From the NCBI RefSeq assembly GCF_052030545.1, contig NZ_JBPDIH010000010.1:62001-126000 (forward strand): a stretch of 64,000 bases of DNA, in the 5' to 3' direction. The position numbers and the translations under genes were made by a program. Source of the DNA: CANMXU01 sp052030545 (GTDB taxonomy: Bacteria > Pseudomonadota > Gammaproteobacteria > Enterobacterales > Alteromonadaceae). The notes under the pieces are model-generated. The model saw only the letters and a list, made by a program, of their open reading frames with translations. It made no database searches and was not told where the DNA came from. This document shows positions 45,094 to 53,716 of the stretch, piece by piece (position 1 is the stretch's first letter; every line of letters begins with the position of its first letter).

Positions 45094-48081
45094 TTACATA
45101 AACGTATACTTAATAGCCGCAGTATAAACTTTACCTGAGAATTTTGTTGTTCTCGGCTGCCATTCGTTATTTTGATACTCTTCATACAAGGTATCGGTTA
45201 AGTTGTAAGCTTTAAAGCTAAACTTAAGATCGTCGGTAATATTGTAGTAAAAAGAGGCATCTAAACGACCTGCTGGTGCAACTGAGCGATCACCTGAACC
45301 ATTGGCTGTACCTGTAGTTCGTAAGTCATACGCGGTGCGATAGTTATACGCTAATCTTACGCCGTAATCGTCTTGCTCATAGTATGCAATGGCATTATAA
45401 GTTTGGTCAGAAATACCCGGTACACGTGCTTCATCGCTATCGTCTTGCTTAGTGCGAGAATAGTTAAGCACGCCACCAAAGCCATTCCATGGGTAAGGTA
45501 AGAAGTCTAAGTTTTGCTGAATTGAAACTTCTAAACCACGCACAGTAATTGTATCTTCAATATTAACAATACCTGCCATACGTACTTCATCACCCGCTTG
45601 AATCAGATCTTCGTCAGCTAGGTTGTCGTCACCATCGGTAATACAGGTTCCATCAGCTTCTTCTGTTAATTCACCTAAATCAACACCTGTGCCTTCTAAA
45701 GCACTGCTGTCACAAATACCCACCGCATCAAACAAATTTTCAATTTCTTTTTGGAAGAGCGCTACAGTAATCGCACTACCTTCACGGTTATACCATTCTA
45801 ATGAAAGATCTAAAGAGTCCGCTTCAAATGGCTCAATGCCAACACCCGGTAACTGTACTTCAGCTAAACCTGGAATGTACTTAAATTGTGCGGTTGGTGA
45901 AGCTGCACGCAAGTCAGGACGTACCAATGATTTGTTATACGCAAAACGTAACATGAATTCTTCATCTTCATCTAGATTCATGGCTAAGTTAACACTTGGC
46001 AGAAAGTGGCTGTAATCTGCTGGATAAACACCTTCAGGTAAATTGTTTAAATCTGAATTTGGACCAACGAGCGGTGCACGAGATTCAGTTTCAGAGTCAA
46101 TATAACGACCACCAACATTACCTGTTAAGTAAGTATCACCAAACTCATATTCAAAATTTGCCATGGCGTATAAGGCATGTGTATTTAATGATGACGAGAA
46201 AATGTAGCCATCAGCTTGTCGACCGCCACGTTGAATGTATCCCATAGGTGTAAGTACTGGGTTTTCACCACTGCTTGATGGTGCAACATTATTAATGTCG
46301 ATAGTACTGATCAAGCCAGCATTCATACTGTTAAAGTCAAACGATCTCCAACCGTCTGCTGCACTTACAAAGCCAGGAGCTTTACCACCAAAAAATGCTT
46401 CTTCTGACACGTAAGACGGGTCGGTAATTGCATCACTGGTTAAGTGCCCTGTAGGATCAACACCAACGGAAGAGCCTTTTGAATAATCTGAGTCTTGGGC
46501 AACTTCAGCATAACGATAACCAAACTTAACGCTTTTAATAAAGCCGTCATCAAACATATGTTCAGCATTAAATTCAATCGCGTCACTATCGTGTTCTACT
46601 TTTTCATAGTTACCGGTAATGATCATGTACAACCCATTGTCTGCACCAACTAATGCCGTATTGGCAACAGCAGTTTTTGGATTCCATACAGCATTATCCC
46701 AATCCATCGCGCCATTCGCGTTTTCCATATCAAAGAAAAATTCACCAATATCACCTTCACCGGTAAATACACGGCCATTTACACCTGAATTGTTAATACG
46801 TGAAGAAAGCAAGACTTCGTTACGTTCATTGGTCGCCGATGACAAGGTAATCGCCGCATCAAATATCCAGTTATCTCGGGTATATTCAGCATCTAAAATG
46901 ATCGCTTGCGATTCTTGTAATTGTGCATCTTGGCGATTATCAAAGTAATATCTTGCATTGTTGAAGTCGACACCTGATAAAACGTAGACTGACTCGCCAC
47001 CATTGCCCACTTCACCTGTTGCTCTTGGTGCGTATTGCGCTAACGGCGTAATGCCTACGGTATTTTGATCAAGGCGCATCTCTAGTTGTTCTAAGCGGCT
47101 ACCATCAAGTTGTCGCTTAGTATAAATAACATTCGCACCTATCTTTAATTCGTCGGTTGGTTGATATTCAACGCCACCTGAAAATGACAAGCGATCACCT
47201 GTATTGGTTTCACTTTGCTGGCGATATTCACCCGGCATTTTAATAATCGAGTCTGTCGCTAAACCGTTGGCCGTTTTCCATTCATCAAATGTGCCGGTAT
47301 TACCCGCACCTTGATCAAAGTTTCTTTCTTTAATGGTGTCGTAAGCATTAATCTTGATCAGATCTTGGCGAAAGGTTTGTTCTGAATATGCCAAGGTACC
47401 GTTAAACGCTAAAACATCTTCGATAATATGTTTAGAGCCTGAAATAACTGTTTCTGGGTCAAACGAGTCTGATAGTTCTTCAAAACGTGTGCCTAAGCTA
47501 AAACTTAACGAGTCTTTGCGGCTTAACGCACCACGTAAGCCTTGGTCGATAGTACCTGCTATACCACCTTCTTGCATTTCAGCGGTTTGCGATTTAACGA
47601 CTTTAATGCCACTAAAAACGGCTGGGTTATAGGCACCAAATGGGTTACCTGGACCATATGCTGATGCTGAACTATTACGCGTTGGCGTTGCAATTGATTG
47701 TCCATTAGCAGTAGTTAATACAAAACCAGACGGTAAACCACGTAAATTCACACTTGATTCACGGCGACCACCTTCACGGTTTAATTGTACACCTGGCACA
47801 GCTTGTAAAGCTTCACCCATATCAAGCGCTGGCAGTGAGCCAATATCGTCGGCTGAAATGCTATCAGAAACAACACTTGATGATTTTTTGTCATTTAAAG
47901 CAGATTCTAAGTTGCCTTTAAATGTACCGGTTATTTCAATAACTTCTATTTCAGCTTCTTTTTCAGTAGCTGCTTTACTGACTTCCTGTGCATTAACGCC
48001 CATAACACTCATAGCGATTATTGAGCTGAGTATAGTTCGCTTAAAGCAAGGCTTTTTATTATTAGTGTAACTATTCGACAT
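45094..48081 (-). CDS. TonB-dependent outer-membrane receptor
   Basis: A 995-residue TonB-dependent transporter. A signal peptide is followed by a TonB-box-like region and a plug domain (VVSDSISADDIGSLPALDMGEALQAVPG, then VNLRGLPSGFVLTTANGQ) to about residue 220, then a long beta barrel ending in KYTFM. It resembles the large carbohydrate receptors of marine gammaproteobacteria. It lacks the extra N-terminal signalling domain of FecA-type receptors, so it is unlikely to drive the nearby FecR-like anti-sigma. It would import ulvan-type oligosaccharides. Operator site 3 lies about 97 bases upstream. Confidence 0.93.
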   Translation of the reverse strand: MSNSYTNNKKPCFKRTILSSIIAMSVMGVNAQEVSKAATEKEAEIEVIEITGTFKGNLESALNDKKSSSVVSDSISADDIGSLPALDMGEALQAVPGVQLNREGGRRESSVNLRGLPSGFVLTTANGQSIATPTRNSSASAYGPGNPFGAYNPAVFSGIKVVKSQTAEMQEGGIAGTIDQGLRGALSRKDSLSFSLGTRFEELSDSFDPETVISGSKHIIEDVLAFNGTLAYSEQTFRQDLIKINAYDTIKERNFDQGAGNTGTFDEWKTANGLATDSIIKMPGEYRQQSETNTGDRLSFSGGVEYQPTDELKIGANVIYTKRQLDGSRLEQLEMRLDQNTVGITPLAQYAPRATGEVGNGGESVYVLSGVDFNNARYYFDNRQDAQLQESQAIILDAEYTRDNWIFDAAITLSSATNERNEVLLSSRINNSGVNGRVFTGEGDIGEFFFDMENANGAMDWDNAVWNPKTAVANTALVGADNGLYMIITGNYEKVEHDSDAIEFNAEHMFDDGFIKSVKFGYRYAEVAQDSDYSKGSSVGVDPTGHLTSDAITDPSYVSEEAFFGGKAPGFVSAADGWRSFDFNSMNAGLISTIDINNVAPSSSGENPVLTPMGYIQRGGRQADGYIFSSSLNTHALYAMANFEYEFGDTYLTGNVGGRYIDSETESRAPLVGPNSDLNNLPEGVYPADYSHFLPSVNLAMNLDEDEEFMLRFAYNKSLVRPDLRAASPTAQFKYIPGLAEVQLPGVGIEPFEADSLDLSLEWYNREGSAITVALFQKEIENLFDAVGICDSSALEGTGVDLGELTEEADGTCITDGDDNLADEDLIQAGDEVRMAGIVNIEDTITVRGLEVSIQQNLDFLPYPWNGFGGVLNYSRTKQDDSDEARVPGISDQTYNAIAYYEQDDYGVRLAYNYRTAYDLRTTGTANGSGDRSVAPAGRLDASFYYNITDDLKFSFKAYNLTDTLYEEYQNNEWQPRTTKFSGKVYTAAIKYTFM

Positions 48082-48177
48082 TCTCGTTCCCCTGTTTCAA
48101 TCATTTATATTTTTTGTGATTGTTTTGTATTCGAAATCAATATAGCACCAATGCAACACCAAGGTAAAGAGGCAAGG

Positions 48178-48188
48178 CGGCCTTACCA
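48178..48188. promoter_or_regulatory. Operator site 3 (CGGCCTTACCA) before the TonB receptor
   Basis: One base differs from the TGGCCTTACCA core; it continues aattacc. It is 97 bases before the receptor start and agrees in distance with sites 1 and 5. Confidence 0.6.
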
Positions 48189-48430
48189 ATTACCATATTT
48201 TTAATTTTAAGTTAATATGTTGAATTTTAAGAGTTTTAATATTTAATTATTTTTACTTGATGAGATAACAACCAACCAAAGAACGATTTTCAACCAAATT
48301 AACGCTAAAAAAAGTAGGGAAAAAAAGTAGTTTTAACGTAACTAACGCTCTAATTCTGGTGCAAATTATCGTTAAAATATGGATACAAATAAGGTTCGAC
48401 GAAACGAAGAAGTGAATAGGTATAAATTAA
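48189..48430. other. Spacer between TonB receptor promoter and the GntR terminator
   Basis: About 240 bases of AT-rich, gene-free DNA in the promoter region of the receptor gene. Nothing else is supportable. Confidence 0.35.
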
Positions 48431-48458
48431 AAAACACTTAATATGCATTAAGTGTTTT
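48431..48458 (-). terminator. Terminator after the first GntR gene
   Basis: A perfect 12-bp stem (aaaacacttaat / attaagtgtttt) with an ATGC loop, 38 bases beyond the stop codon on the minus strand, ending in Ts. Confidence 0.85.
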
Positions 48459-48496
48459 ACAAAGTGTCAACAATTAAAGGTAGGAATATTAAAATC

Positions 48497-49189
48497 TTAC
48501 AGTTCAAAATCGATAGTAGTGGTAGCATTATCTAAGTGGTTTTTCATTGCTAAGCGCGCTTTTTCAGGGTTTTTCTGTGCAATGGCGTTAACTATTTTTT
48601 TGTGCTCTTCAATACACAAGCCTTCTTTAGTTATGGCCTCTAAGACTAAATTCTTTAATACCGACTCGTTTCTTAACTTCCATAGCCAAGCAATTGATGC
48701 TTGCAGAGCACTATTTTGGCTCATTTGCGCAATGGCATTATGTAACTTGCAATCGGTATCTTCGAATGTTTGGGCATCAGTTGCCGCTTCCATTTCTTTA
48801 ATAATGTCTTTAAGTTGTTCAACTTGTTGGTCATTAACACGAGCGGCAGCTAGCGCACAAATTTCTGGCTCTAAAATATAGCGCATTTCTAAAACTTCAA
48901 ATGGACCTATGCTTTGACCAATAAGAGCTGTGTCGTCTTTAACTTTATTTTCAGTGACATAAATACCTGAACCCGTTCGAATTTCGATTAATCCAGATAT
49001 TTCCAATGCAATCATCGCTTCGCGAATAGTCGGGCGACTTACGCCGAGCTTTTCTGCTAACGCTCGTTCTGCTGGAAACTTGTCGCCAACTTTAAAAACA
49101 CCATTTTCAATCAATGTTGTTAATTGTTCCGCAACTTTTATATATAGCCTATCTGTTTTAATGACCTTGAATTGATCAGCGCTCTTCAC
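48497..49189 (-). CDS. FadR-subfamily GntR regulator (paralogue A)
   Basis: A 230-residue GntR regulator. Residues about 10-80 form a winged helix with FPAERALAEKLGVSRPTIREAMIALE, the classical GntR motif. About 95-225 form an all-helical FCD effector domain with the Asp/His metal-binding pattern (DCKLHNAIAQ). It follows its paralogue with a 55-base gap in the same direction, so they are probably co-transcribed. Candidate role: repressor of the TGGCCTTACCA regulon, responding to a uronate-derived metabolite such as fructuronate or KDG. Confidence 0.9.
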   Translation of the reverse strand: MKSADQFKVIKTDRLYIKVAEQLTTLIENGVFKVGDKFPAERALAEKLGVSRPTIREAMIALEISGLIEIRTGSGIYVTENKVKDDTALIGQSIGPFEVLEMRYILEPEICALAAARVNDQQVEQLKDIIKEMEAATDAQTFEDTDCKLHNAIAQMSQNSALQASIAWLWKLRNESVLKNLVLEAITKEGLCIEEHKKIVNAIAQKNPEKARLAMKNHLDNATTTIDFEL

Positions 49190-49244
49190 AACGTAAATCC
49201 TATGACTCCACTACAATTGTGGTGATCATAACACAATATTGGCA

Positions 49245-49952
49245 CTATTTTTCAAAGTGTTTCGCCGCATTAACCGTAGCGTTTTCAATATGATTCTTCA
49301 TCGCTAAGCTAGCGCGCTCTGGGTTACGTTGTTCAAGCGCAAACGCTATTTTTTTGTGATCATCAATTGATGGCTGAATACCTTCTTTCCTGATAGTTTG
49401 GAAAAATGAGTGACTTAATACTGACTTGCTACGTAAATCCCATAACCATTTAACCGACTCGTATAAGGCACTATTTTGTGCAGCTTCAGCGATTAGTAGA
49501 TGAAACTTACCATCCGCTTGCTCACTTGCATCAGGTCGTTTTTCTTCTTCTTCCATCTCGTCAATCAATTCATAGAGACGCGAAACTTGCTCATCAGTAA
49601 TTTTAGTCGCCGCAATAGCACATATTTCAGACTCTAAAATGTAGCGCATTTCTAATATTTCAAACGGTCCAATACCTTTATCGGTGAGCTTTGGTGCGGA
49701 AAGGTTAGCGCGATTAGAAACGTAAATGCCAGAGCCGGTGCGAATTTCGATAATGCCAGAAAGCTCAAGCGCAATCATCGCTTCTCTGATTGTTGGCCGA
49801 CTTACCCCTAATTTTTCAGCGAGGGCTCGTTCTGCAGGAAACCGATCGCCAGCCTTATACACGCCTTTCTCGATCAGCCCACGTAATTGCTCAGCAATTT
49901 TGATATACAAGCGATCTGTCGTAATGGCCTGAAAATTATCGATGTCGTTCAT
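49245..49952 (-). CDS. FadR-subfamily GntR regulator (paralogue B)
   Basis: A 235-residue GntR protein with the same wHTH (FPAERALAEKLGVSRPTIREAM is identical in the two paralogues over this core) and an FCD domain with DGKFHLLIAEAAQ. The DNA-contact helices are virtually identical, so both should bind the same operator, while the effector domains differ in sequence. A weaker candidate operator (site 4) lies about 83 bases upstream, suggesting autoregulation. Confidence 0.9.
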   Translation of the reverse strand: MNDIDNFQAITTDRLYIKIAEQLRGLIEKGVYKAGDRFPAERALAEKLGVSRPTIREAMIALELSGIIEIRTGSGIYVSNRANLSAPKLTDKGIGPFEILEMRYILESEICAIAATKITDEQVSRLYELIDEMEEEEKRPDASEQADGKFHLLIAEAAQNSALYESVKWLWDLRSKSVLSHSFFQTIRKEGIQPSIDDHKKIAFALEQRNPERASLAMKNHIENATVNAAKHFEK

Positions 49953-50034
49953 TGCGGTTAATCCTATTCATTACGTATGCATGAGTCATTAATTTGAAAT
50001 GTTTCACTTTTGTGGGCATAGCTCACCAATAAAG

Positions 50035-50045
50035 CCACCTTACCA
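50035..50045. promoter_or_regulatory. Weak operator-like site 4 (CCACCTTACCA) before the GntR pair
   Basis: Shares CCTTACCA with the other sites but not the left half. It is 83 bases before the GntR B start. Confidence 0.35.
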
Positions 50046-50088
50046 ATTTACACTAATCAAAGTGCATAGGCAAAAAGCAGGGCAATAT

Positions 50089-51033
50089 TTAGCTAACAAG
50101 CGTATATGTTACCAAAAACTCGTCGAAAATCGCACTTTTCACAATCGCGCCGTGATGTTGGATAACAAATTTAGCGGTATCTGCGGCAGCGTTAACTGCG
50201 GTTTTTAAAGAATGTCCGTGCAAACGTGTTGCCAAATAGGTTCCTGCAAACGAATCTCCGGCTGCGGTCGAGTCAACTTGGGTGTCGGCAGGTGAAAAAG
50301 GTAAATGAAAATCAGCCTCTTGGCCTGCATAACTATAAACACCGTCTTTACCGCATTTTATCACGATTTCAGATACTGAAAATTGGCCTAGATATGCGAG
50401 GATTTCTTCGACATTTTGATGACCTAACAAGTCTTGATGATCTTCAAGGCCAGGTAAAACGATATCGCTACAAGCATAGCTTTTTTCTAGCCAGTGTTTC
50501 GCCTCGGCTTTACTGGGCCACATATGCGCTCGGTAATTAGGGTCAAAAGCTATTTTTGCCCCTGAGCTTTTTAACTGAGCAAGTAACTCAAATAATGTTG
50601 TGCGATCTTCCACTGATAAAATCGCTAAGCTGATGCCGCTAAAATACACCAAATCAAACTGAGATTGACACAGCGAACTGTAATTTCCTGCTAACATCGG
50701 CATCATTTGCGTGGCAGCTGATTGATTGCGCCAGTAAGTAAAGCTGCGCTCACCATGCTCATCTGTGGTAATAGAATAGATGCCCATATGACGATCATCA
50801 GAATGCAACATAGCCTGTTGATCTATGCCCTCTTCTTGGCAAATCATCTCAAATTGTTGGCTAATAGGATCCTTGCCAATAGCGGTTAAAAAGCTAATTT
50901 GTGCCTCGGGAAACCATCGTTTTGCATAAATCGCTGTGTTGTATACGTCGCCGGCGAAACTTTTTGCCATGGTGGTCGCACTAGACTCTTTTAGCTCCAT
51001 CATGCACTCACCTATTACTAACATTTTTTTCAT
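50089..51033 (-). CDS. kdgK: 2-keto-3-deoxygluconate kinase (PfkB family)
   Basis: A 314-residue ribokinase-fold kinase. The ATP/substrate motif DSTAAGDSFAGTYLA at the C-terminal end includes the catalytic Asp, and the N-terminal IGECMMEL fits KDG kinases. It phosphorylates 2-keto-3-deoxygluconate, made by KduD, to KDPG. The KDPG aldolase (eda) is not in the window. It follows DUF4861 by 13 bases and is the last gene of the gnd operon. Confidence 0.9.
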   Translation of the reverse strand: MKKMLVIGECMMELKESSATTMAKSFAGDVYNTAIYAKRWFPEAQISFLTAIGKDPISQQFEMICQEEGIDQQAMLHSDDRHMGIYSITTDEHGERSFTYWRNQSAATQMMPMLAGNYSSLCQSQFDLVYFSGISLAILSVEDRTTLFELLAQLKSSGAKIAFDPNYRAHMWPSKAEAKHWLEKSYACSDIVLPGLEDHQDLLGHQNVEEILAYLGQFSVSEIVIKCGKDGVYSYAGQEADFHLPFSPADTQVDSTAAGDSFAGTYLATRLHGHSLKTAVNAAADTAKFVIQHHGAIVKSAIFDEFLVTYTLVS

Positions 51034-51046
51034 GGTTTTCTCTTAA

Positions 51047-51937
51047 TTATTTAAGGTTATTTAAATATTGATGCCATTTGTCACTACTGGTGATCACACC
51101 TGCTTTTTGCCAGCCATACCCAGCCTGATAGGCAATTTGACCTTGGTCATTGGTATGCAGCACAAATAACGCATGGCCATTATCTTTAATACCATTGCTG
51201 TGAATAATTTTTGTCGCCTTTATTTGCTTAGGGTCAACACGCACTGCGGTGCCTAAACCATATTCATCTAATATTTCCCATGCTGATAGCCAGCCATTTT
51301 TAAGATTAACTGACACCATCGCTTTTTCGTCATGCGTTGCTAAAGCAACCGTTACCGGCAACACCTTCGCAATATCACCATTTTTCCAAAATGTTGATGT
51401 AACGCTATACAATCGCTGGCCCAGTTCAATTGAAATTTGTTTTTCTTCTTTGTAGGTATCACCAGCAATTCGCTTTTCATAGGTTAAAACAAAAACGGTT
51501 TTTTGTTGGCTCTGCTCAATAATTTTCCATTGTGTGTAGGTTTCCAAAGGTACTCTTTTTGAATTAAGCCAAAGCGACGTACTGCCACAACCGGCAGACG
51601 AACCAACATGATAATTATCTAGCCCTTCGCCGTGATCTTTATGATAACTAATGCCTTGTTGGTGACGGCTATACCACAAATTGATAATCGGCTGTTCTAC
51701 GCGTTTTAGCCAACAATCAACACCTGCGTTTTCAGCGCCTTGACGTAAAGCAGGGCCATAAGCACGAAAAGCAACCAGGTCGTTTTCCCACGCAAAGTCA
51801 TCTTTACGTTCAGCAACAAAACGGGCAAATGTTGCAGGCTCAAACGTGGCTTGTATGTCTTTTTCAACGGCTGTTGCTGAGGGAGAAAAAACGAACACAG
51901 CCATAGCAGTTATCACCGTTAACAGAAATTGAAACAT
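51047..51937 (-). CDS. DUF4861-family secreted protein
   Basis: A 296-residue secreted protein with a signal peptide (MFQFLLTVITAMAVFVFSPSATA). The conserved segment FVAERKDDFAWENDLVAFRAYGPAL, followed by the HKDHGEGLDNYHVG region, matches the DUF4861 family. That family has no established activity; members occur in polysaccharide loci for uronates. A beta-sandwich fold with conserved Asp, His and Tyr would allow a carbohydrate-processing role. Located between gnd and kdgK in the same operon. Confidence 0.75.
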   Translation of the reverse strand: MFQFLLTVITAMAVFVFSPSATAVEKDIQATFEPATFARFVAERKDDFAWENDLVAFRAYGPALRQGAENAGVDCWLKRVEQPIINLWYSRHQQGISYHKDHGEGLDNYHVGSSAGCGSTSLWLNSKRVPLETYTQWKIIEQSQQKTVFVLTYEKRIAGDTYKEEKQISIELGQRLYSVTSTFWKNGDIAKVLPVTVALATHDEKAMVSVNLKNGWLSAWEILDEYGLGTAVRVDPKQIKATKIIHSNGIKDNGHALFVLHTNDQGQIAYQAGYGWQKAGVITSSDKWHQYLNNLK

Positions 51938-51975
51938 AATCGCACCTTAAAATTTATTACCGTTATCAAATAAGT

Positions 51976-53445
51976 TTAAACATCGTAAGTGGTTGACGCG
52001 GTATCGCCACCACGGCCAGTCCAGTTAGTATGAAAAAATTCGCCGCGAGGTTTATCAACACGCTCATAGGTATGGGCACCAAAGAAGTCACGTTGCGCTT
52101 GTAATAAGTTAGCTGGCAATCGTGCCGTTCTAAAACCGTCAAAGTAAGTTAATGCTGAACTTAAACAAGGTATGGCAATTCCATTAGCTACCGCAGTACC
52201 AACCACCTGACGCCATGCAGCCTGTGAATTGGTGACAGTATCCATAAAATATGGGGTAAGAAGTAAGTTTTCTAACTCCGGCTGCTCATCATAAGCCTCT
52301 TTAATTTTTCCTAAAAATGCGGAACGAATAATACAGCCACCTCGCCACATTAACGCAATAGCGCCATAATTTAGCTGCCAGCTAAATTCTTTCGCCGCTT
52401 CTTGCATTAACATGTAACCTTGCGCATAAGAGACAATTTTCGCCGCTAATACCGCCTGCCTTAATTGCTCAATAAATTCCGCTTTATCGCCATTAAACGT
52501 TATTGTTGGTCCAGAAATAAGTTTTGACGCGGCAATACGTTGCTCTTTTTTCGATGAGATACAACGTGCAAACACCGAGTCAGCTATTAGCGTTAATGGC
52601 ACCCCTAAATCAAGTGCGGTGACTCCAGTCCATTTTCCGGTGCCCTTTTGTCCTGCGGTATCAAGAATTTTTTCGACTAAAGCTTCGCCATTTTCATCTT
52701 TAAAGGCAAAAATATCTTTAGTAATGTCAATAAGGTAGCTATCAAGTTCAGTGGTATTCCAGTGAGCAAATACTTGTTGGATCTCGTCAGCGTTCATACC
52801 TAATACGACTTTCATCAATTGGTAAGCTTCGCAAATAAGTTGCATATCGCCATATTCAATGCCGTTGTGCACCATTTTAACAAAGTGACCAGCACCTTCG
52901 TCGCCAACCCAATCGCAACATGGCATCACTTCATTACCGTGGCTATCAGCAACTTTGGCAGAAACCGCTTGAAAGATGTCCTTGACTATCGGCCACGCTT
53001 CTTTTGCGCCACCGGGCATAATTGAAGGCCCTTTTAATGCCCCCTCTTCACCGCCAGAAACACCAGCGCCGATATATAATAAATTTTTTGTTTTCAGATA
53101 TTGAGTGCGTCGATTTGAGTCTGGAAAATGCGTATTACCGCCATCAATAATGACATCGCCTGCGGTTAAATGAGGGATCAGCTGTTCAATAAAATCGTCA
53201 ACCGCTTGACCCGCTTTCACCATCAGCATTACTTTTCTTGGCACAGACAAAGATTCAACAAATGCTTGAATGCTGCTTGCGCCCCGAATATTTTTACCTT
53301 GAGCACGACCATTGAGAAAATGTTCAACTTTGCTATAGCTACGGTTATATGCCGTTACGGTAAAGCCTTTAGACTCCATGTTTAAGATCAGGTTTTCACC
53401 CATTACGGCTAAACCTACTAAACCAATATCAGACTTATCTTTCAT
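51976..53445 (-). CDS. gnd: 6-phosphogluconate dehydrogenase, decarboxylating
   Basis: A 489-residue enzyme with the NADP motif GLVGLAVMGENLILNM, the substrate-binding GVSGGEEGALKGPSIMPGG, KMVHNGIEYGDMQ and the C-terminal FHTNWTGRGG. It converts 6-phosphogluconate to ribulose 5-phosphate, CO2 and NADPH. Its place with kdgK and behind the same operator as the larA-gntK operon makes it the probable consumer of the GntK product. zwf and pgl are not beside it, which argues against a normal oxidative pentose phosphate operon. Confidence 0.95.
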   Translation of the reverse strand: MKDKSDIGLVGLAVMGENLILNMESKGFTVTAYNRSYSKVEHFLNGRAQGKNIRGASSIQAFVESLSVPRKVMLMVKAGQAVDDFIEQLIPHLTAGDVIIDGGNTHFPDSNRRTQYLKTKNLLYIGAGVSGGEEGALKGPSIMPGGAKEAWPIVKDIFQAVSAKVADSHGNEVMPCCDWVGDEGAGHFVKMVHNGIEYGDMQLICEAYQLMKVVLGMNADEIQQVFAHWNTTELDSYLIDITKDIFAFKDENGEALVEKILDTAGQKGTGKWTGVTALDLGVPLTLIADSVFARCISSKKEQRIAASKLISGPTITFNGDKAEFIEQLRQAVLAAKIVSYAQGYMLMQEAAKEFSWQLNYGAIALMWRGGCIIRSAFLGKIKEAYDEQPELENLLLTPYFMDTVTNSQAAWRQVVGTAVANGIAIPCLSSALTYFDGFRTARLPANLLQAQRDFFGAHTYERVDKPRGEFFHTNWTGRGGDTASTTYDV

Positions 53446-53583
53446 TCACTTCCCCTTGCGCATACTCATTTTTGCTTTTAGTGTCTTTGAATATTATTTG
53501 AGCTGTTACTACCAAATGTTGGACGGTTATGCATCAACATCATATTGATAGAAATAATACACTTAAACCGACAACCAGTAAAG

Positions 53584-53594
53584 TGGCCTTACCA
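53584..53594. promoter_or_regulatory. Operator site 5 (TGGCCTTACCA) of the gnd operon
   Basis: The context aagtggccttaccaatatt is identical over 19 bases to the site before uxuB. It is 139 bases before the gnd start. The remaining spacer (53446-53716) has no other feature. Confidence 0.7.
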
Positions 53595-53716
53595 ATATTA
53601 ATATAATAATTAAGGGATGAGTGAAAGGTGATAAGGATAAATATCAGCAGGTCAACGATAGAGGGAAAGCTATCGGTAGTTTCAACAAGGTTAAAACTAC
53701 CGAGGATATGAAAAAA

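Noticed and set aside
45094..48081. TonB receptor as signal partner of the FecR-LamG protein
   Set aside because: The receptor begins with a plug domain shortly after the signal peptide, without the extra N-terminal signalling domain required for FecA-FecR relay.
51976..53445. gnd as an ordinary pentose-phosphate housekeeping gene unrelated to the locus
   Set aside because: It is co-directional and close to DUF4861 and kdgK, and its operator matches the uxuB site over 19 bases; zwf and pgl are absent beside it.
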